Positions 8,241-17,324 of a stretch of DNA of 64,000 bases are shown piece after piece; position 1 is the first letter of the stretch, and every line of letters starts with the position of its first letter. This stretch comes from Clostridia bacterium (lineage in GTDB: Bacteria > Bacillota > Clostridia > TANB77 > CAG-508), in NCBI GenBank assembly GCA_900752335.1, contig CAADUZ010000007.1:50211-114210 (forward strand), given 5' to 3'. The translations under genes and the position numbers were made by a program. Under the pieces are notes generated by a model that was given only the letters and a program-made list of their open reading frames with translations, did no database searches and was not told the origin of the DNA.

Positions 8241-8768
8241 TTATTTTTCTTCTTTTTTAGCTTCGTCTTTTACTTCTTCTACTGGCTCTTCTTTAACTGT
8301 ATCAACAACTTCTTCTACAACTGGAGCTTCTGTTTCTACAGCTGGTGCCTCTTCTGGAGCTGCTTCTACTGGTGCTTCTTCTGTCATTTCTTCTTTTATT
8401 GTAATTTCTCTGTTTTCTATTCTAGCACCTGTATTTTCCTTTGTTTTAGCAGCTTTACCTACTCTATTTCTTAAGTAGTATAATTTAGCACGTCTTGCTT
8501 TACCTACTCTTACTAATTCTACTTTTTCTACCATTGGAGAATGTACTAAAAATGTTTTTTCAACACCTACACCATAAGCTATTTTTCTTACAGTAAATGT
8601 TGCATTTACGCCTCCACCTTGTTTTTTAATTATAGTTCCTTCAAATACTTGGATTCTTTCTCTATTACCTTCCTTAATTCTTTGGTGAACTCTTACTGTA
8701 TCACCAACTTTAAGTTCTGGTATCTTGTTTTTTAATTGTTCATGTTCTATTGATTTTATGATATCCAT
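8241..8768 (-). CDS. rplS: 50S ribosomal protein L19 with long acidic C-terminal tail
   Basis: Residues 1 to about 112 match L19 (IPELKVGDTVRVHQRIKEGNRERIQVFEG, KLYYLRNRVGKAAKTKE). L19 is normally about 115 residues. Here another 60 residues rich in Glu, Ala, Pro and Val follow, a low-complexity acidic tail. L19 sits at the 30S-50S interface. The gene ends the trmD operon, 26 bases after trmD. The tail is in frame and ends at a clean stop, so it is likely real, but its purpose is unknown. Confidence 0.95.
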   Translation of the reverse strand: MDIIKSIEHEQLKNKIPELKVGDTVRVHQRIKEGNRERIQVFEGTIIKKQGGGVNATFTVRKIAYGVGVEKTFLVHSPMVEKVELVRVGKARRAKLYYLRNRVGKAAKTKENTGARIENREITIKEEMTEEAPVEAAPEEAPAVETEAPVVEEVVDTVKEEPVEEVKDEAKKEEK

Positions 8769-8794
8769 TTATGATATCCTCCTTTCTTCATTTT

Positions 8795-9463
8795 TTATTT
8801 ATTTAACAAATCTGGTCTTTTTATTTTTGTGACCTCTAGCGATTTTTCCTCTCGCCATTTTTTTATATTCTCATGATGCCCAGACAGTAATACTTCTGGC
8901 ACTCTTTTCCCTCTAAATTCTTCTGGTCTTGTATATTGAGGATATTCTAAAAGTTTGCTATTAAATGATTCTTCTTCTACAGACTCTTCATTTAATACGC
9001 CTTCTACATACCTACTAACCGAGTCAACTAATACCATTGCTGGCAATTCTCCACCTGTTAATACATAATCTCCTATAGATATTTCCTCATCTACAATTTC
9101 GTCTAGAACTCTTTGGTCTATTCCTTCGTAATGTCCGCAAAGTAATATTAAATGTTTTTGTTTTGATAATTCTTTTACTTTTTCTTGGTCTAGTTTTTTA
9201 CCTTGTGGTGATAGGTATATAACTTTGGCATTTTCTTTATCTTTGATAGAAGAATATGCATCATATACTACGTCCGGCATCATTACCATGCCAGCTCCTC
9301 CACCATATGGATTATCGTCTACTTTTTTATGCTTATCTTTTGAAAAGTCCCTAATGTTTATTAAATTAATTTCTATTAGTTTCTTTTCTTGTGCTTTTCC
9401 AATAATGCTTTCATTTAATACTTCAAACATTTCTGGAAAAAGTGTAAGTATATCAAATTTCAT
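8795..9463 (-). CDS. trmD: tRNA (guanine37-N1)-methyltransferase TrmD
   Basis: The 222-residue protein starts MKFDILTLFPEMFE and has the TrmD knot motifs (NPYGGGAGMVM, LLCGHYEGIDQRV, ISIGDYVLTGGELPAM, YTRPEEFRG). It uses SAM to methylate G37 of tRNAs reading CNN codons and prevents frameshifting. Length is slightly short of the E. coli enzyme but normal for Clostridia. It lies between rimM and rplS, the standard order. Confidence 0.97.
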   Translation of the reverse strand: MKFDILTLFPEMFEVLNESIIGKAQEKKLIEINLINIRDFSKDKHKKVDDNPYGGGAGMVMMPDVVYDAYSSIKDKENAKVIYLSPQGKKLDQEKVKELSKQKHLILLCGHYEGIDQRVLDEIVDEEISIGDYVLTGGELPAMVLVDSVSRYVEGVLNEESVEEESFNSKLLEYPQYTRPEEFRGKRVPEVLLSGHHENIKKWREEKSLEVTKIKRPDLLNK

Positions 9464-9474
9464 TTTTCCTCCAT

Positions 9475-9984
9475 TTAAACTAAACCATCAATTAAGTGAA
9501 CAACTATCTTTTCATTTTCAATATCAATTTGCTTTATTACTTCTTTTGTTGAAGGAAGCAATATCTGTTTTCCTAGCTCATTTTTTACTACATATATATC
9601 ATGACTTTTGTTGTTGTAAATATCGTCTACTTTTCCAAGTAAATTCCCATTTTCGTCATATACATTAAGTCCAATTAAATCTGCTATAAAATAGGTATCT
9701 TTTGGAAGCTTTCTTGCAGCTTCTCTTTTTATTTTAATATAGCAACCTTTATATTTTTCTGCCATATTTATATCTTCTATACCTTTAAATTTAATTAAAA
9801 CTTGGTTTTTATGATATTTGATTTCTTCAATTTTCATTCCTATAAGTTCTTTGTTTTTTTCAACAAGTACACTTTCTAGTTCTTCAAATCTTTCCAAATC
9901 GTCTGTAAATGGATTTACTTTAACAAAACCTTTGATACCGAATGTATTTACTATTTGACCTATTTCAAACAAACTTTGTTTCAT
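9475..9984 (-). CDS. rimM: Ribosome maturation factor RimM
   Basis: The 169-residue product has the N-terminal RimM beta-barrel (FEIGQIVNTFGIKGFVKVNPFTDD) and the C-terminal PRC-barrel (YFIADLIGLNVYDENGNLLGKVDDIY, ILLPSTKEVIKQIDIENEKIVVHLIDGL). RimM helps assemble the head of the 30S subunit through S19. It lies 11 bases from trmD and 19 from khpA within the operon. Confidence 0.96.
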   Translation of the reverse strand: MKQSLFEIGQIVNTFGIKGFVKVNPFTDDLERFEELESVLVEKNKELIGMKIEEIKYHKNQVLIKFKGIEDINMAEKYKGCYIKIKREAARKLPKDTYFIADLIGLNVYDENGNLLGKVDDIYNNKSHDIYVVKNELGKQILLPSTKEVIKQIDIENEKIVVHLIDGLV

Positions 9985-10003
9985 TTTTAACTCCTACTTT
10001 AGA

Positions 10004-10234
10004 CTAACCTAAAAATTCTATTACTACCTTCTTCTTTTCTTTTGAACCTAAAGCTTTCATAAGAGTACGTATAGAGTTTGCAACTTTTCCTTGCTTTCCT
10101 ATTACTCTTCCCATATCCTTATCGTCTACTTTAACTTCATAAGTAATTTTTCCTGCTTCTTCTTTTTCATTTATAGAAACAGCTTCTTGGTTTTCAACTA
10201 TGTTTTTAATTATTGTTTCTAAAACTTGTTTCAT
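10004..10234 (-). CDS. khpA: KH-domain RNA-binding protein KhpA (YlqC)
   Basis: The 76-residue protein is a single KH domain with the GxxG-type loop in GRVIGKQGKVANSIRTLMKAL. KhpA is the small KH protein of Firmicutes encoded between rpsP and rimM; in several species it pairs with KhpB and affects cell division and small RNA function. Position and size match the family exactly. Confidence 0.93.
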   Translation of the reverse strand: MKQVLETIIKNIVENQEAVSINEKEEAGKITYEVKVDDKDMGRVIGKQGKVANSIRTLMKALGSKEKKKVVIEFLG

Positions 10235-10281
10235 CCCAAATTCCTTTCTACTGTTAGATGCATTTTATTATTTGCAAATTT

Positions 10282-10515
10282 CTATTTTGCTTTTTCTATT
10301 AAAGCCTTAACAGTATCTGTAGGTTTTGCACCATTTTTGATCCATTTTTCTACTTTTTCTTTGTCTAAAACTATTGTAGATGGTTCTGTCATAGGGTTGT
10401 ATGTTCCTATTTGTTCTATTATTTTTCCATCTCTTGGGCTTCTTGAATCAGCCACTACTATATGGTAAAATGGAGCTTTTTTTGCACCTTGTCTTTGTAG
10501 TCTTATTTTTACCAT
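10282..10515 (-). CDS. rpsP: 30S ribosomal protein S16
   Basis: The 77-residue protein begins MVKIRLQRQGAKKAPFYHIV and carries the S16 signature (DSRSPRDGKIIEQIGTYNP). S16 is needed for 30S assembly. RBS GGGAGG lies seven bases before ATG. It is in the usual place between ffh and khpA, apart from the 119-residue membrane gene inserted upstream. Confidence 0.97.
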   Translation of the reverse strand: MVKIRLQRQGAKKAPFYHIVVADSRSPRDGKIIEQIGTYNPMTEPSTIVLDKEKVEKWIKNGAKPTDTVKALIEKAK

Positions 10516-10590
10516 TATTTATTCACCTCCCGAAAATTTTGATAAGAATTATATTAATTCTTAAATATATATTTAAAATTTAAAATCTAA

Positions 10591-10950
10591 TTAATATACT
10601 GCTACTACTTTTTCTATTAACAATGTATTTGTAGATAAAAATAGTACAATAATTGGTATTATTACAATAAATATTGCAAGTATTATGTCTAATGCTTTTT
10701 TGCCTAAAACTTTTGTCATAAATAATACTACTACTGAAGCTATGCTAAATATTAAATCAAATAACACAAATGGCAATACTTTTTGCACTCTGTACATTTC
10801 TATTGACATTTTACCTTCCTCTACTGGTGGCATATAGTCTAAATATGTTGGTGCTGAATTTTTTATAACCATATATGCTATTCCTGAAATTACGCTTGAT
10901 ATAACTAGAATAATTGCTAGTACAATTAATATTTTTTTATAATTTTTCAT
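10591..10950 (-). CDS. Small membrane protein of unknown function
   Basis: The 119-residue product has three predicted membrane segments: about 7-28 (ILIVLAIILVISSVISGIAY), 57-82 and 91-112. A short extracytoplasmic stretch with PPVEEGK lies between the first two. I recognise no family. It starts one base after the ffh stop, so it is translated with the operon and is an insertion in the otherwise standard ffh-rpsP order. Confidence 0.7.
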   Translation of the reverse strand: MKNYKKILIVLAIILVISSVISGIAYMVIKNSAPTYLDYMPPVEEGKMSIEMYRVQKVLPFVLFDLIFSIASVVVLFMTKVLGKKALDIILAIFIVIIPIIVLFLSTNTLLIEKVVAVY

Positions 10951-10951
10951 A

Positions 10952-12304
10952 TTATTTTAACATTCCTTTCAAATCTGCTGGGTTTATTCCCTTCATCATT
11001 TTTCTCATATTTTTGCTATCTTTCATTTGCCTCATCATTTTTTGTGTCATTTCAAAAGATTTCATAAATTTATTTATTTCTTGAACTGAAGTTCCACTAC
11101 CTTTTGCAATTCTTACTCTTCTATTTCCATTTAGCAGTTTTGGATTTTTTCTTTCTTCTTTTGTCATAGAAGATATCATTGCTTCAATTCTTGTAAATTC
11201 TTTATCGTCTACTTTTACCTCTTTTAGTGCATTCATTCCAGGTATCATTTTAAGTAATGACGAGAAAGAACCCATTTTTTTGATTTGCTTTAATTGTGTC
11301 AAATAATCGTCTAAATCTAAATCTTTTTTCTTTTTTAATTGCTTTTCTAGTTTTTCCGCTTCTTCAATATCTATTGCTTCTTCTGCTTTTTCTATAATCG
11401 AAAGTACGTCGCCCATTCCTAAAATTCTTGATGCCATTCTTTCTGGGTAGAATACTTCAATATCGCTTAATTTTTCGCCTGTTGCTGCAAATTTTATTGG
11501 TCTACCTGTAATTTTCTTAACAGATATTGCAGCACCGCCTCTGGTATCACCATCTAATTTTGTAAGTACAACACCATCTATTCCCAATGCTTCATTAAAT
11601 GCTTTTGCAACATTTACAGCATCTTGACCTGTCATACTATCTACAACAAGTAAAATTTCGTGTGGTTTTACATTTGCTTTTACGTTTTTTAGCTCTGTCA
11701 TAAGCTCTTCGTCTATATGAAGTCGTCCGGCTGTATCTAGTATTACTACGTCGTTTAGCTTGCTCATTGCAACGTCTATTGCTTGCCTTGCAATTTTTAC
11801 TACGTCTTTTGTTCCTTCGTTTGCATAAACTGGAATATTTAGCTGACCACCTACAACTTGAAGTTGTTTGATAGCTGCTGGTCTATATACGTCACATGCA
11901 ACTAGAAGTGGCTTTTTCCCTTGTTTACGAAGTAAGTTTGCAAGTTTTCCTGCTGTTGTAGTTTTACCAGAACCTTGAAGACCTACAAGCATTATTACTG
12001 TTGGTGGATTTGGTGTAAAGTTTATTTTGCTTTCTGTTCCACCAAGAAGTTCTACTAATTCGTCTTTAACAATTTTTATAACTTGTTGACCAGGTGTTAA
12101 TGATTTTAAAACGTCCTGACCTAGTGCTTTTTCCTGTATGGTATTTATAAATTCTTTAACTATTGCATAGTTTACGTCTGCCTCTAATAGTGCAAGTTTT
12201 ACTTCTCGAAGCATTTCTTTTAAATCCGATTCTGTAATTCTTGCTTTTCCTCTTAATTTTCTTGTTACTTCTTGTAATTTAGCAGATAAACCTTCAAATG
12301 CCAT
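10952..12304 (-). CDS. ffh: Signal recognition particle GTPase Ffh
   Basis: This 450-residue protein has the N domain, the G domain with GLQGSGKTT, DTAGR and TKLDGD, and the methionine-rich M domain (about 300-450; KMIPGMNALKEV, MTKEERKNPKLLNGNRRVRIAKGSG, MKSFEMTQKMMRQMK). Ffh binds 4.5S/6S SRP RNA and signal sequences and docks with FtsY. RBS AAAGGAGG precedes ATG. The gene follows ylxM, the classical order. The SRP RNA gene itself was not found here. Confidence 0.97.
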   Translation of the reverse strand: MAFEGLSAKLQEVTRKLRGKARITESDLKEMLREVKLALLEADVNYAIVKEFINTIQEKALGQDVLKSLTPGQQVIKIVKDELVELLGGTESKINFTPNPPTVIMLVGLQGSGKTTTAGKLANLLRKQGKKPLLVACDVYRPAAIKQLQVVGGQLNIPVYANEGTKDVVKIARQAIDVAMSKLNDVVILDTAGRLHIDEELMTELKNVKANVKPHEILLVVDSMTGQDAVNVAKAFNEALGIDGVVLTKLDGDTRGGAAISVKKITGRPIKFAATGEKLSDIEVFYPERMASRILGMGDVLSIIEKAEEAIDIEEAEKLEKQLKKKKDLDLDDYLTQLKQIKKMGSFSSLLKMIPGMNALKEVKVDDKEFTRIEAMISSMTKEERKNPKLLNGNRRVRIAKGSGTSVQEINKFMKSFEMTQKMMRQMKDSKNMRKMMKGINPADLKGMLK

Positions 12305-12333
12305 ACTGTTTCCTCCTTTATTTTTAAACTATA

Positions 12334-12681
12334 TTAGTTTAAACAAATTAGTTCTTTTCTAACGTTATTTAGTATTTTTTCTATTTTCTTATCTGACGAA
12401 TTGTCTTTAATTTTGTTTAATTCTGAAATTATTTCCTGTATTTGTTTCTCCTGTTTTAGCATCTTTTTCATAATTAAAAGCTTTTCTTCAAATTCGAAAA
12501 GTTTGTTTTCCCCCTTTTTTATTACGTCTCTTACTGCTTGTCTTGTTATATTATTATTTTCAGCTATTTCAGAAAGTGATAGGTCATTATTATAGTAATC
12601 ATTAATAAATTCATACTGTTTTTCAGTTAAAAGTTTGCCATATATTTGGCATAAAATGCTTACTTTTACCTTTTTTTCCAT
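12334..12681 (-). CDS. ylxM: YlxM/p13-like helix-turn-helix protein
   Basis: I chose the ATG at 12681 (MEKKVKVSILCQIYGKLL) because AGGAAG lies just upstream; this gives 115 residues. The helix-turn-helix (LSLSEIAENNNITRQAVRDVIKKGENKL) matches the YlxM family, which is encoded next to ffh and is thought to modulate SRP function or expression. The C-terminal half is a probable coiled coil. A terminator separates it from the folA gene upstream. Confidence 0.9.
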   Translation of the reverse strand: MEKKVKVSILCQIYGKLLTEKQYEFINDYYNNDLSLSEIAENNNITRQAVRDVIKKGENKLFEFEEKLLIMKKMLKQEKQIQEIISELNKIKDNSSDKKIEKILNNVRKELICLN

Positions 12682-12709
12682 CTTATCACTTCCTAATTTA
12701 AGACAAAAA

Positions 12710-12740
12710 TATATTAGCATTATTTTGTAATGCTAATATA
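12710..12740 (-). terminator. Terminator after folA
   Basis: TATATTAGCATTA and its exact complement form a 13-bp stem with a five-base loop, followed on the minus strand by TTTTTG. It ends the dnaB-like/radical SAM/thyA/folA transcript ahead of ylxM. Confidence 0.8.
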
Positions 12741-12778
12741 CTTTACACCATTTTTGTGAATTTGTCAAGTGTTTTGCC

Positions 12779-13267
12779 TTATTTTCTTACATAAGTTACA
12801 TATTCGTAATCATATGGATTTTTTTCGTCTTTTATTCCTTTTTCTCTTTCTACTATTTTCCATGTATTTTCATCTATTTCTGGAAAATATACGTCCCCTT
12901 CAAATTCTTGGTTTATTTTTGTAATGTATAGCTTTTTTGCTTTTGGTAGTAATAATTTATATATAGTTGCCCCACCAATTATAAAGTTTTCTTCTTCTGA
13001 TTCTTCATAATCTTTTAATTTGTCTATTCCATCTATTACTCGCACATTTTCGTCTTCTATATTTAAATTCATATCATTGCAAAGTACAATATGTTTTCTA
13101 TTTGGAAGCACTCTACCTAGTGATTCAAAAGTTTTCCTTCCCATTATTATATTATGCCCTGTTGTTAGTTTTTTAAATCTTTTTAAATCTTCTGGTAAAT
13201 GCCATATTAGTTTATTATCTTTTCCAATAACATTATTTTTTGCAACAGCTACTATTATACTTAACAT
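12779..13267 (-). CDS. folA: Dihydrofolate reductase
   Basis: The 162-residue protein has the DHFR features: VAVAKNNVIGKDNKLIWHLPEDLKRFK near the N-terminus, the NADPH-binding MGRKTFESLGRVLPNRKHIVL, and FIIGGATIYKLLLP. It reduces dihydrofolate to tetrahydrofolate, which is consumed by the ThyA reaction encoded just upstream. The gap to thyA is 18 bases, so they form an operon. Confidence 0.96.
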   Translation of the reverse strand: MLSIIVAVAKNNVIGKDNKLIWHLPEDLKRFKKLTTGHNIIMGRKTFESLGRVLPNRKHIVLCNDMNLNIEDENVRVIDGIDKLKDYEESEEENFIIGGATIYKLLLPKAKKLYITKINQEFEGDVYFPEIDENTWKIVEREKGIKDEKNPYDYEYVTYVRK

Positions 13268-13285
13268 TTGTTTCCTCCTATCTTT

Positions 13286-14143
13286 TTAAATAGCTACAGG
13301 TATTTTGCCTATTTGAATATCTTTGTTATAGTCATAATTTTGTATTTCAAAATCTTCTACTTTGAAATCATAGAAATTTTTAGTTGGGTTATTTATAACT
13401 AGTTTTGGATGAACGTCCATTGGCTCTGCTGCTATTAATTTTTCTATAATAGGTACATGCCTATCATATATATGGCAATCTCCGATATTATGTGTAAGTG
13501 TTCCTACTTCTAAACCAGAAACTTGTGCAAACATGCATAATAGAGCTGCATATTGCATAGTGTTCCATCCATTTGCTGCAAGCATATCTTGTGAACGCTG
13601 ATTTAGTATTAAATGCAATTTTCCGCCCTTTACTAGCCATTGTGTGCCATATGCACATGGTTCTAAATTCATATCTTTTAAATCTTCGAAATTAAATATA
13701 TTTGTCATAATTCTACGGCTTGCTGGGTCATTTTTTAGTAGATATAGTGCATAATCTACTTGGTCCATGGTCTTTATTCCTTCTTTTGTTTTGAATTCAT
13801 ATTTCTTGCCTAATTGATATCCATATGCCTTTCCTATTGTACCATTTTCGTCTATCCATTGGTCCCAAATGTGTGAATTTAAATCTTTTACATTATTTGA
13901 TTTTTTCTGCCAAATCCATAGTATTTCGTCAATAGCTCTTATTACAGTTTTGCTGTTATTACGTAATGTTATCATAGGAAATTCCTCTCCTACGTTATAT
14001 ACGTTACTTACTCCAACTATAGAGATATAGTTTGCTTCTTCTCCATCTTGCCATCTAGTTCTTACGCCTGTTCCTTCTGACGAATACCCTTCTTTGATAA
14101 TTTTTTTACATGTTTCGATAAAATTTTTATCTGCCTCTGTCAT
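13286..14143 (-). CDS. thyA: Thymidylate synthase ThyA (B. subtilis ThyA-like)
   Basis: I chose ATG 14143 (MTEADKNF), seven bases after GGAGG, giving 285 residues. The active-site Cys is in LEPCAYGTQW and the SRR loop (DPASRRIMTN) and GDCHIYDRH nucleotide site are present. The EPCAYGTQW context resembles the divergent B. subtilis ThyA more than the PPCH type. It makes dTMP from dUMP using methylene-THF. It overlaps nothing but starts two bases after the radical SAM stop, implying translational coupling. Confidence 0.95.
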   Translation of the reverse strand: MTEADKNFIETCKKIIKEGYSSEGTGVRTRWQDGEEANYISIVGVSNVYNVGEEFPMITLRNNSKTVIRAIDEILWIWQKKSNNVKDLNSHIWDQWIDENGTIGKAYGYQLGKKYEFKTKEGIKTMDQVDYALYLLKNDPASRRIMTNIFNFEDLKDMNLEPCAYGTQWLVKGGKLHLILNQRSQDMLAANGWNTMQYAALLCMFAQVSGLEVGTLTHNIGDCHIYDRHVPIIEKLIAAEPMDVHPKLVINNPTKNFYDFKVEDFEIQNYDYNKDIQIGKIPVAI

Positions 14144-14145
14144 TT

Positions 14146-15030
14146 TTATTCCTCCCATCTTGGTACATATTCTTCTTCATGTTCGCCCAGTTCTTGAATA
14201 TACCCATTTTTTAAATTTAATGTATACAAATAGTTTTCTATTTCTTTGTATTCTTTTTTAGTAAGTTTTCTTCCTATTTCGCTATCTCCCTTTGCTTTAT
14301 ATGTGGGAAAATATTGTGCCATTATACTTACATAAATATCTCCCAAATTTTCCTTTATCCATTTTAGTACATGTTTTGTGTTTTGCAAGTGATTTGGTAA
14401 AACTAAATGTCTTACTATAACCCCTTTTGTAATTATTCCATCCTCATTAAATGTAGCTTGCCCAACTTGTTTATACATTTCTTTTATTGCTTCTGTTGCC
14501 ACTTTAAAATAACTGCCTACGCCAGAATATTTTTTAGATAAAATATCTGAATAATATTTTAAATCTGGTAAATATACGTCTACATACCCATCTAATGCTC
14601 GTATTGTTTCTACATTTTCATAACCGTTGGTATTATATATTATCGGCAGTTTTAGTCCATTTTTTCTCGCTATTTTTATTGCCTCTATTATTTGATACGC
14701 ATACATTGTTGGTGTTACCAAATTTATGTTATTTACATTCTTTTCTTGCTGCTTTAAGAAAATTTCAGCAAGTTCTTCTATTGTTATTTCTCTACCTTTG
14801 CCAAGCTGGCTTATCTCATAATTTTGGCAATACATACAAGCTAAATTACAATTAGAAAAAAACACTGTCCCCGAACCATTTTTACCACTTATGCATGGCT
14901 CTTCATATTCATGTGTTGATACAAGTGCAATTTTTATTTTATCATTGCACTTGCATCTTCCATATTCTCCATTTGTTCTATTCACTTTACATTTATGTGG
15001 ACATATTTCGCATTTTTCTAGCTCTTTCAC
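14146..15030 (-). CDS. Radical SAM protein, PflA/AmrS-like
   Basis: The protein has the cluster motif CNLACMYC within FFSNCNLACMYCQNYEISQLGKG, preceded by a four-cysteine N-terminal region (CEICPHKCKVNRTNGEYGRCKC). That layout matches the PflA-homologous radical SAM family found near AmmeMemoRadiSam genes; the substrate is not known. I prefer the GTG at 15030 because AAAGAGG sits before it; an in-frame TTG at 15060 would add ten residues. It is co-transcribed with thyA and folA. The link to folate metabolism is by position only. Confidence 0.85.
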   Translation of the reverse strand: MKELEKCEICPHKCKVNRTNGEYGRCKCNDKIKIALVSTHEYEEPCISGKNGSGTVFFSNCNLACMYCQNYEISQLGKGREITIEELAEIFLKQQEKNVNNINLVTPTMYAYQIIEAIKIARKNGLKLPIIYNTNGYENVETIRALDGYVDVYLPDLKYYSDILSKKYSGVGSYFKVATEAIKEMYKQVGQATFNEDGIITKGVIVRHLVLPNHLQNTKHVLKWIKENLGDIYVSIMAQYFPTYKAKGDSEIGRKLTKKEYKEIENYLYTLNLKNGYIQELGEHEEEYVPRWEE

Positions 15031-15097
15031 TTTACCTCTTTCCCCGCTGTGTGTGGGCAAATGGAATTAATCTCCTTTGTCCACAATTTATTTTTCA

Positions 15098-17185
15098 TTA
15101 TTCTCCTACTTTTAATTTTAAGTATCCTAATTCGTTCCAAATATTGTATGCCAAATTTAATCTAAACAATACTTTTGGTTTAGCACCTGCTCTGTTTTTA
15201 TCCACTACGCATGCATAATATCTTACGTCTGGATTTTTGAACTTTTCTAATTCAAAGAATTTTGTATCCACTTCTTCTAATGAGTATTCATATTTATCCA
15301 AGTCATCTCTTGCTATTTGTTTTATTAAGCAAAGTGTATCCAATACTTCTTTTACAGTTCTACTTACTGCCAAGTCATTTACAGTTAAGTTTATTGGAAG
15401 TGTTGTACTTTCTGTTAACTGCAATGTTGAGCATATGAACATATCAAAGTTTTGTGCTAGGTTAGAAAGTATTGTCGCTGTTCTTTTTATTTCTTCTCCA
15501 TTTCCAATATTTGCAGTGTCTGTTTTCAATGTATCATAAAATACATATTCTATTTTTTCTTTGTAATAGTAGTTCATGATAACTTTTTGAAGTTCGTCAT
15601 TTGTATGGTCTGTTATGTTTATAAAATATATTGAGTTGTTTATTTGGTTATTTACCCAGTCTGTTACAGCTATTGTTTTGTTAAATTCGTCCGATACAGT
15701 CTTTAGCCTTTCTACAAATTCTCTTCTTGTTTCTTTTGGCTCTTGTAGTATAAATCCGTCTTCATCCACATTTACTTTTGCATCTTTGTTTGGTCTGAAT
15801 TTAAATTCTAGTAGTTCTCCTTCTGTTTTACTTATTTTTTGACCGTGTAGTTTTTGTATCTCTGGATTATTTAGCACTGTTGTTATTAAACAAAGCTTCA
15901 TTTTTTCTTCAGACATTTCGTTTGATATTACAAGCACTTTCTTTTTATGTACAAATGCAGTGTATGCAGACAAATTTATTGTAAATCTACTCTTACCAGA
16001 GTTTGATGGCATGGCAAATGCCATTGTTTCTCCTTTACGTATTCCTTTAAACACACTTGATAGAATATTAAATGGAAGCTCTAGCCCATTTGTTAAGTTG
16101 TTTTCTCCTCTTTCTAAAAATTCTGTTAAATCTTCACTTAATACAGCTTGTTTAAATTTTTGTGTAACACTTACTTGTACTATCGCTGCTTTTATTTCGT
16201 CAGGTGACATTTTGTCATATAGCTGATAATCTATAATATTTACAATTTGTTCTTGTATATCTTCACGTGGCTCTTCTAGATAATTTTTTCTTAAAATACA
16301 TAACTTTCTTAATTCTGTATATATCTTTTCTGGGTTTGTATTTTTCTCTGAAATTTCACTTTTTAGTTTCTGTTTTAGCATATATGTTTCGTTATTATCT
16401 ACCGAAAAGTTGAAACCTTTTTTGGCTATTTCTGGCGTAAATTTTCCACCTTCTGTAAAAAGCACGCTTTTATATATGTTTAATAAATTAGGGTCGTCAA
16501 AATAACACTCTTCATATATTATATAGTATTTGGCAATTAATTTTGGGTTATTTAAAAGTAATCCTATATATGTTTTTTCTAGTTCTTCATTTCTTAATTT
16601 TAAAGGATAAATTGATTCTTGTTTTTTTACTTCTTCTTTATATACTACTTCATCGTCTTCTTCTACGCCCCATTCTTTAAGTTGTTCGCTTGTGTCGTCA
16701 TCCTCCTCATCATCTTCTTCGTCGTCTTCGCCCTCGTCATAATTTTCGTCATAATCAGCTGAATCTTCTTCTGATGATTCTTCCTCTTCTGTTTCGTCTT
16801 TAGCCTTTTCGTCATTTTCTTCGCTTTCTTCATAGTTTGAATATTCGCTATCCTCGTCTTCATAATCTTCTGTAATTTCTTCTTTTTCTTGCTCTTCTGG
16901 TTCTTCTTTTTCTTCTGGAACTACTTTAATCTTTTTCTTTCTTCCTCTTTTCTTTTTTTCTCCTACATTTTCAGTTTCTGTAGCTTTTTTAGCTTGGCTT
17001 TTTGCTTGTTTTGTTTCAGTTTTCGTTCCACTAGAGCTGTTTAATTCTCTAATCTTGTTTAAAGCTTGCTCTATTTTTCCATAATCGATTAATTTCCTAA
17101 TTTTGCTTATCTCTTTTTGATCTTTTCCTGCTTTTTCTAACATATCAAGTATTTTATACAATTTCGCTGCATTGTCATTTGCCAT
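15098..17185 (-). CDS. DnaB-family ATPase with a long acidic N-terminal region
   Basis: This 695-residue protein has four parts: a helical N-terminus (1-48), a basic AT-hook-like patch KKKRGRKKKIK (77-87), a very acidic Asp/Glu segment (90-185), and a DnaB-like core. The core has an N-terminal-domain-like region (about 198-345; LLLNNPKLIAKYY) and a RecA fold with AMPSNSGKS (391-399) and VISNEMSEEKM. Such features fit a replicative helicase paralogue or a DnaB-like phage-type ATPase. The acidic segment resembles nucleic-acid-mimicking tails. Whether it is the main DnaB is uncertain; the usual dnaB neighbours (rplI) are absent. Confidence 0.75.
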   Translation of the reverse strand: MANDNAAKLYKILDMLEKAGKDQKEISKIRKLIDYGKIEQALNKIRELNSSSGTKTETKQAKSQAKKATETENVGEKKKRGRKKKIKVVPEEKEEPEEQEKEEITEDYEDEDSEYSNYEESEENDEKAKDETEEEESSEEDSADYDENYDEGEDDEEDDEEDDDTSEQLKEWGVEEDDEVVYKEEVKKQESIYPLKLRNEELEKTYIGLLLNNPKLIAKYYIIYEECYFDDPNLLNIYKSVLFTEGGKFTPEIAKKGFNFSVDNNETYMLKQKLKSEISEKNTNPEKIYTELRKLCILRKNYLEEPREDIQEQIVNIIDYQLYDKMSPDEIKAAIVQVSVTQKFKQAVLSEDLTEFLERGENNLTNGLELPFNILSSVFKGIRKGETMAFAMPSNSGKSRFTINLSAYTAFVHKKKVLVISNEMSEEKMKLCLITTVLNNPEIQKLHGQKISKTEGELLEFKFRPNKDAKVNVDEDGFILQEPKETRREFVERLKTVSDEFNKTIAVTDWVNNQINNSIYFINITDHTNDELQKVIMNYYYKEKIEYVFYDTLKTDTANIGNGEEIKRTATILSNLAQNFDMFICSTLQLTESTTLPINLTVNDLAVSRTVKEVLDTLCLIKQIARDDLDKYEYSLEEVDTKFFELEKFKNPDVRYYACVVDKNRAGAKPKVLFRLNLAYNIWNELGYLKLKVGE

Positions 17186-17324
17186 TTCTTTAGTTCCCCC
17201 TTTTTACCAAACCTAACTTTTGTTCAAATTCTATCACAGTTTATTTTATTTTACAAGATATGAAAGACTTTATTTTCGTGCTTTATTGTGGTATAATTTA
17301 TTCATTGTTTTAAGGAGGTTTATT

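Noticed and set aside
16663..16863. Basic ORF on the minus strand inside the DnaB-like gene
   Set aside because: It is a shifted-frame reading of the GAN-rich acidic region and has no RBS.
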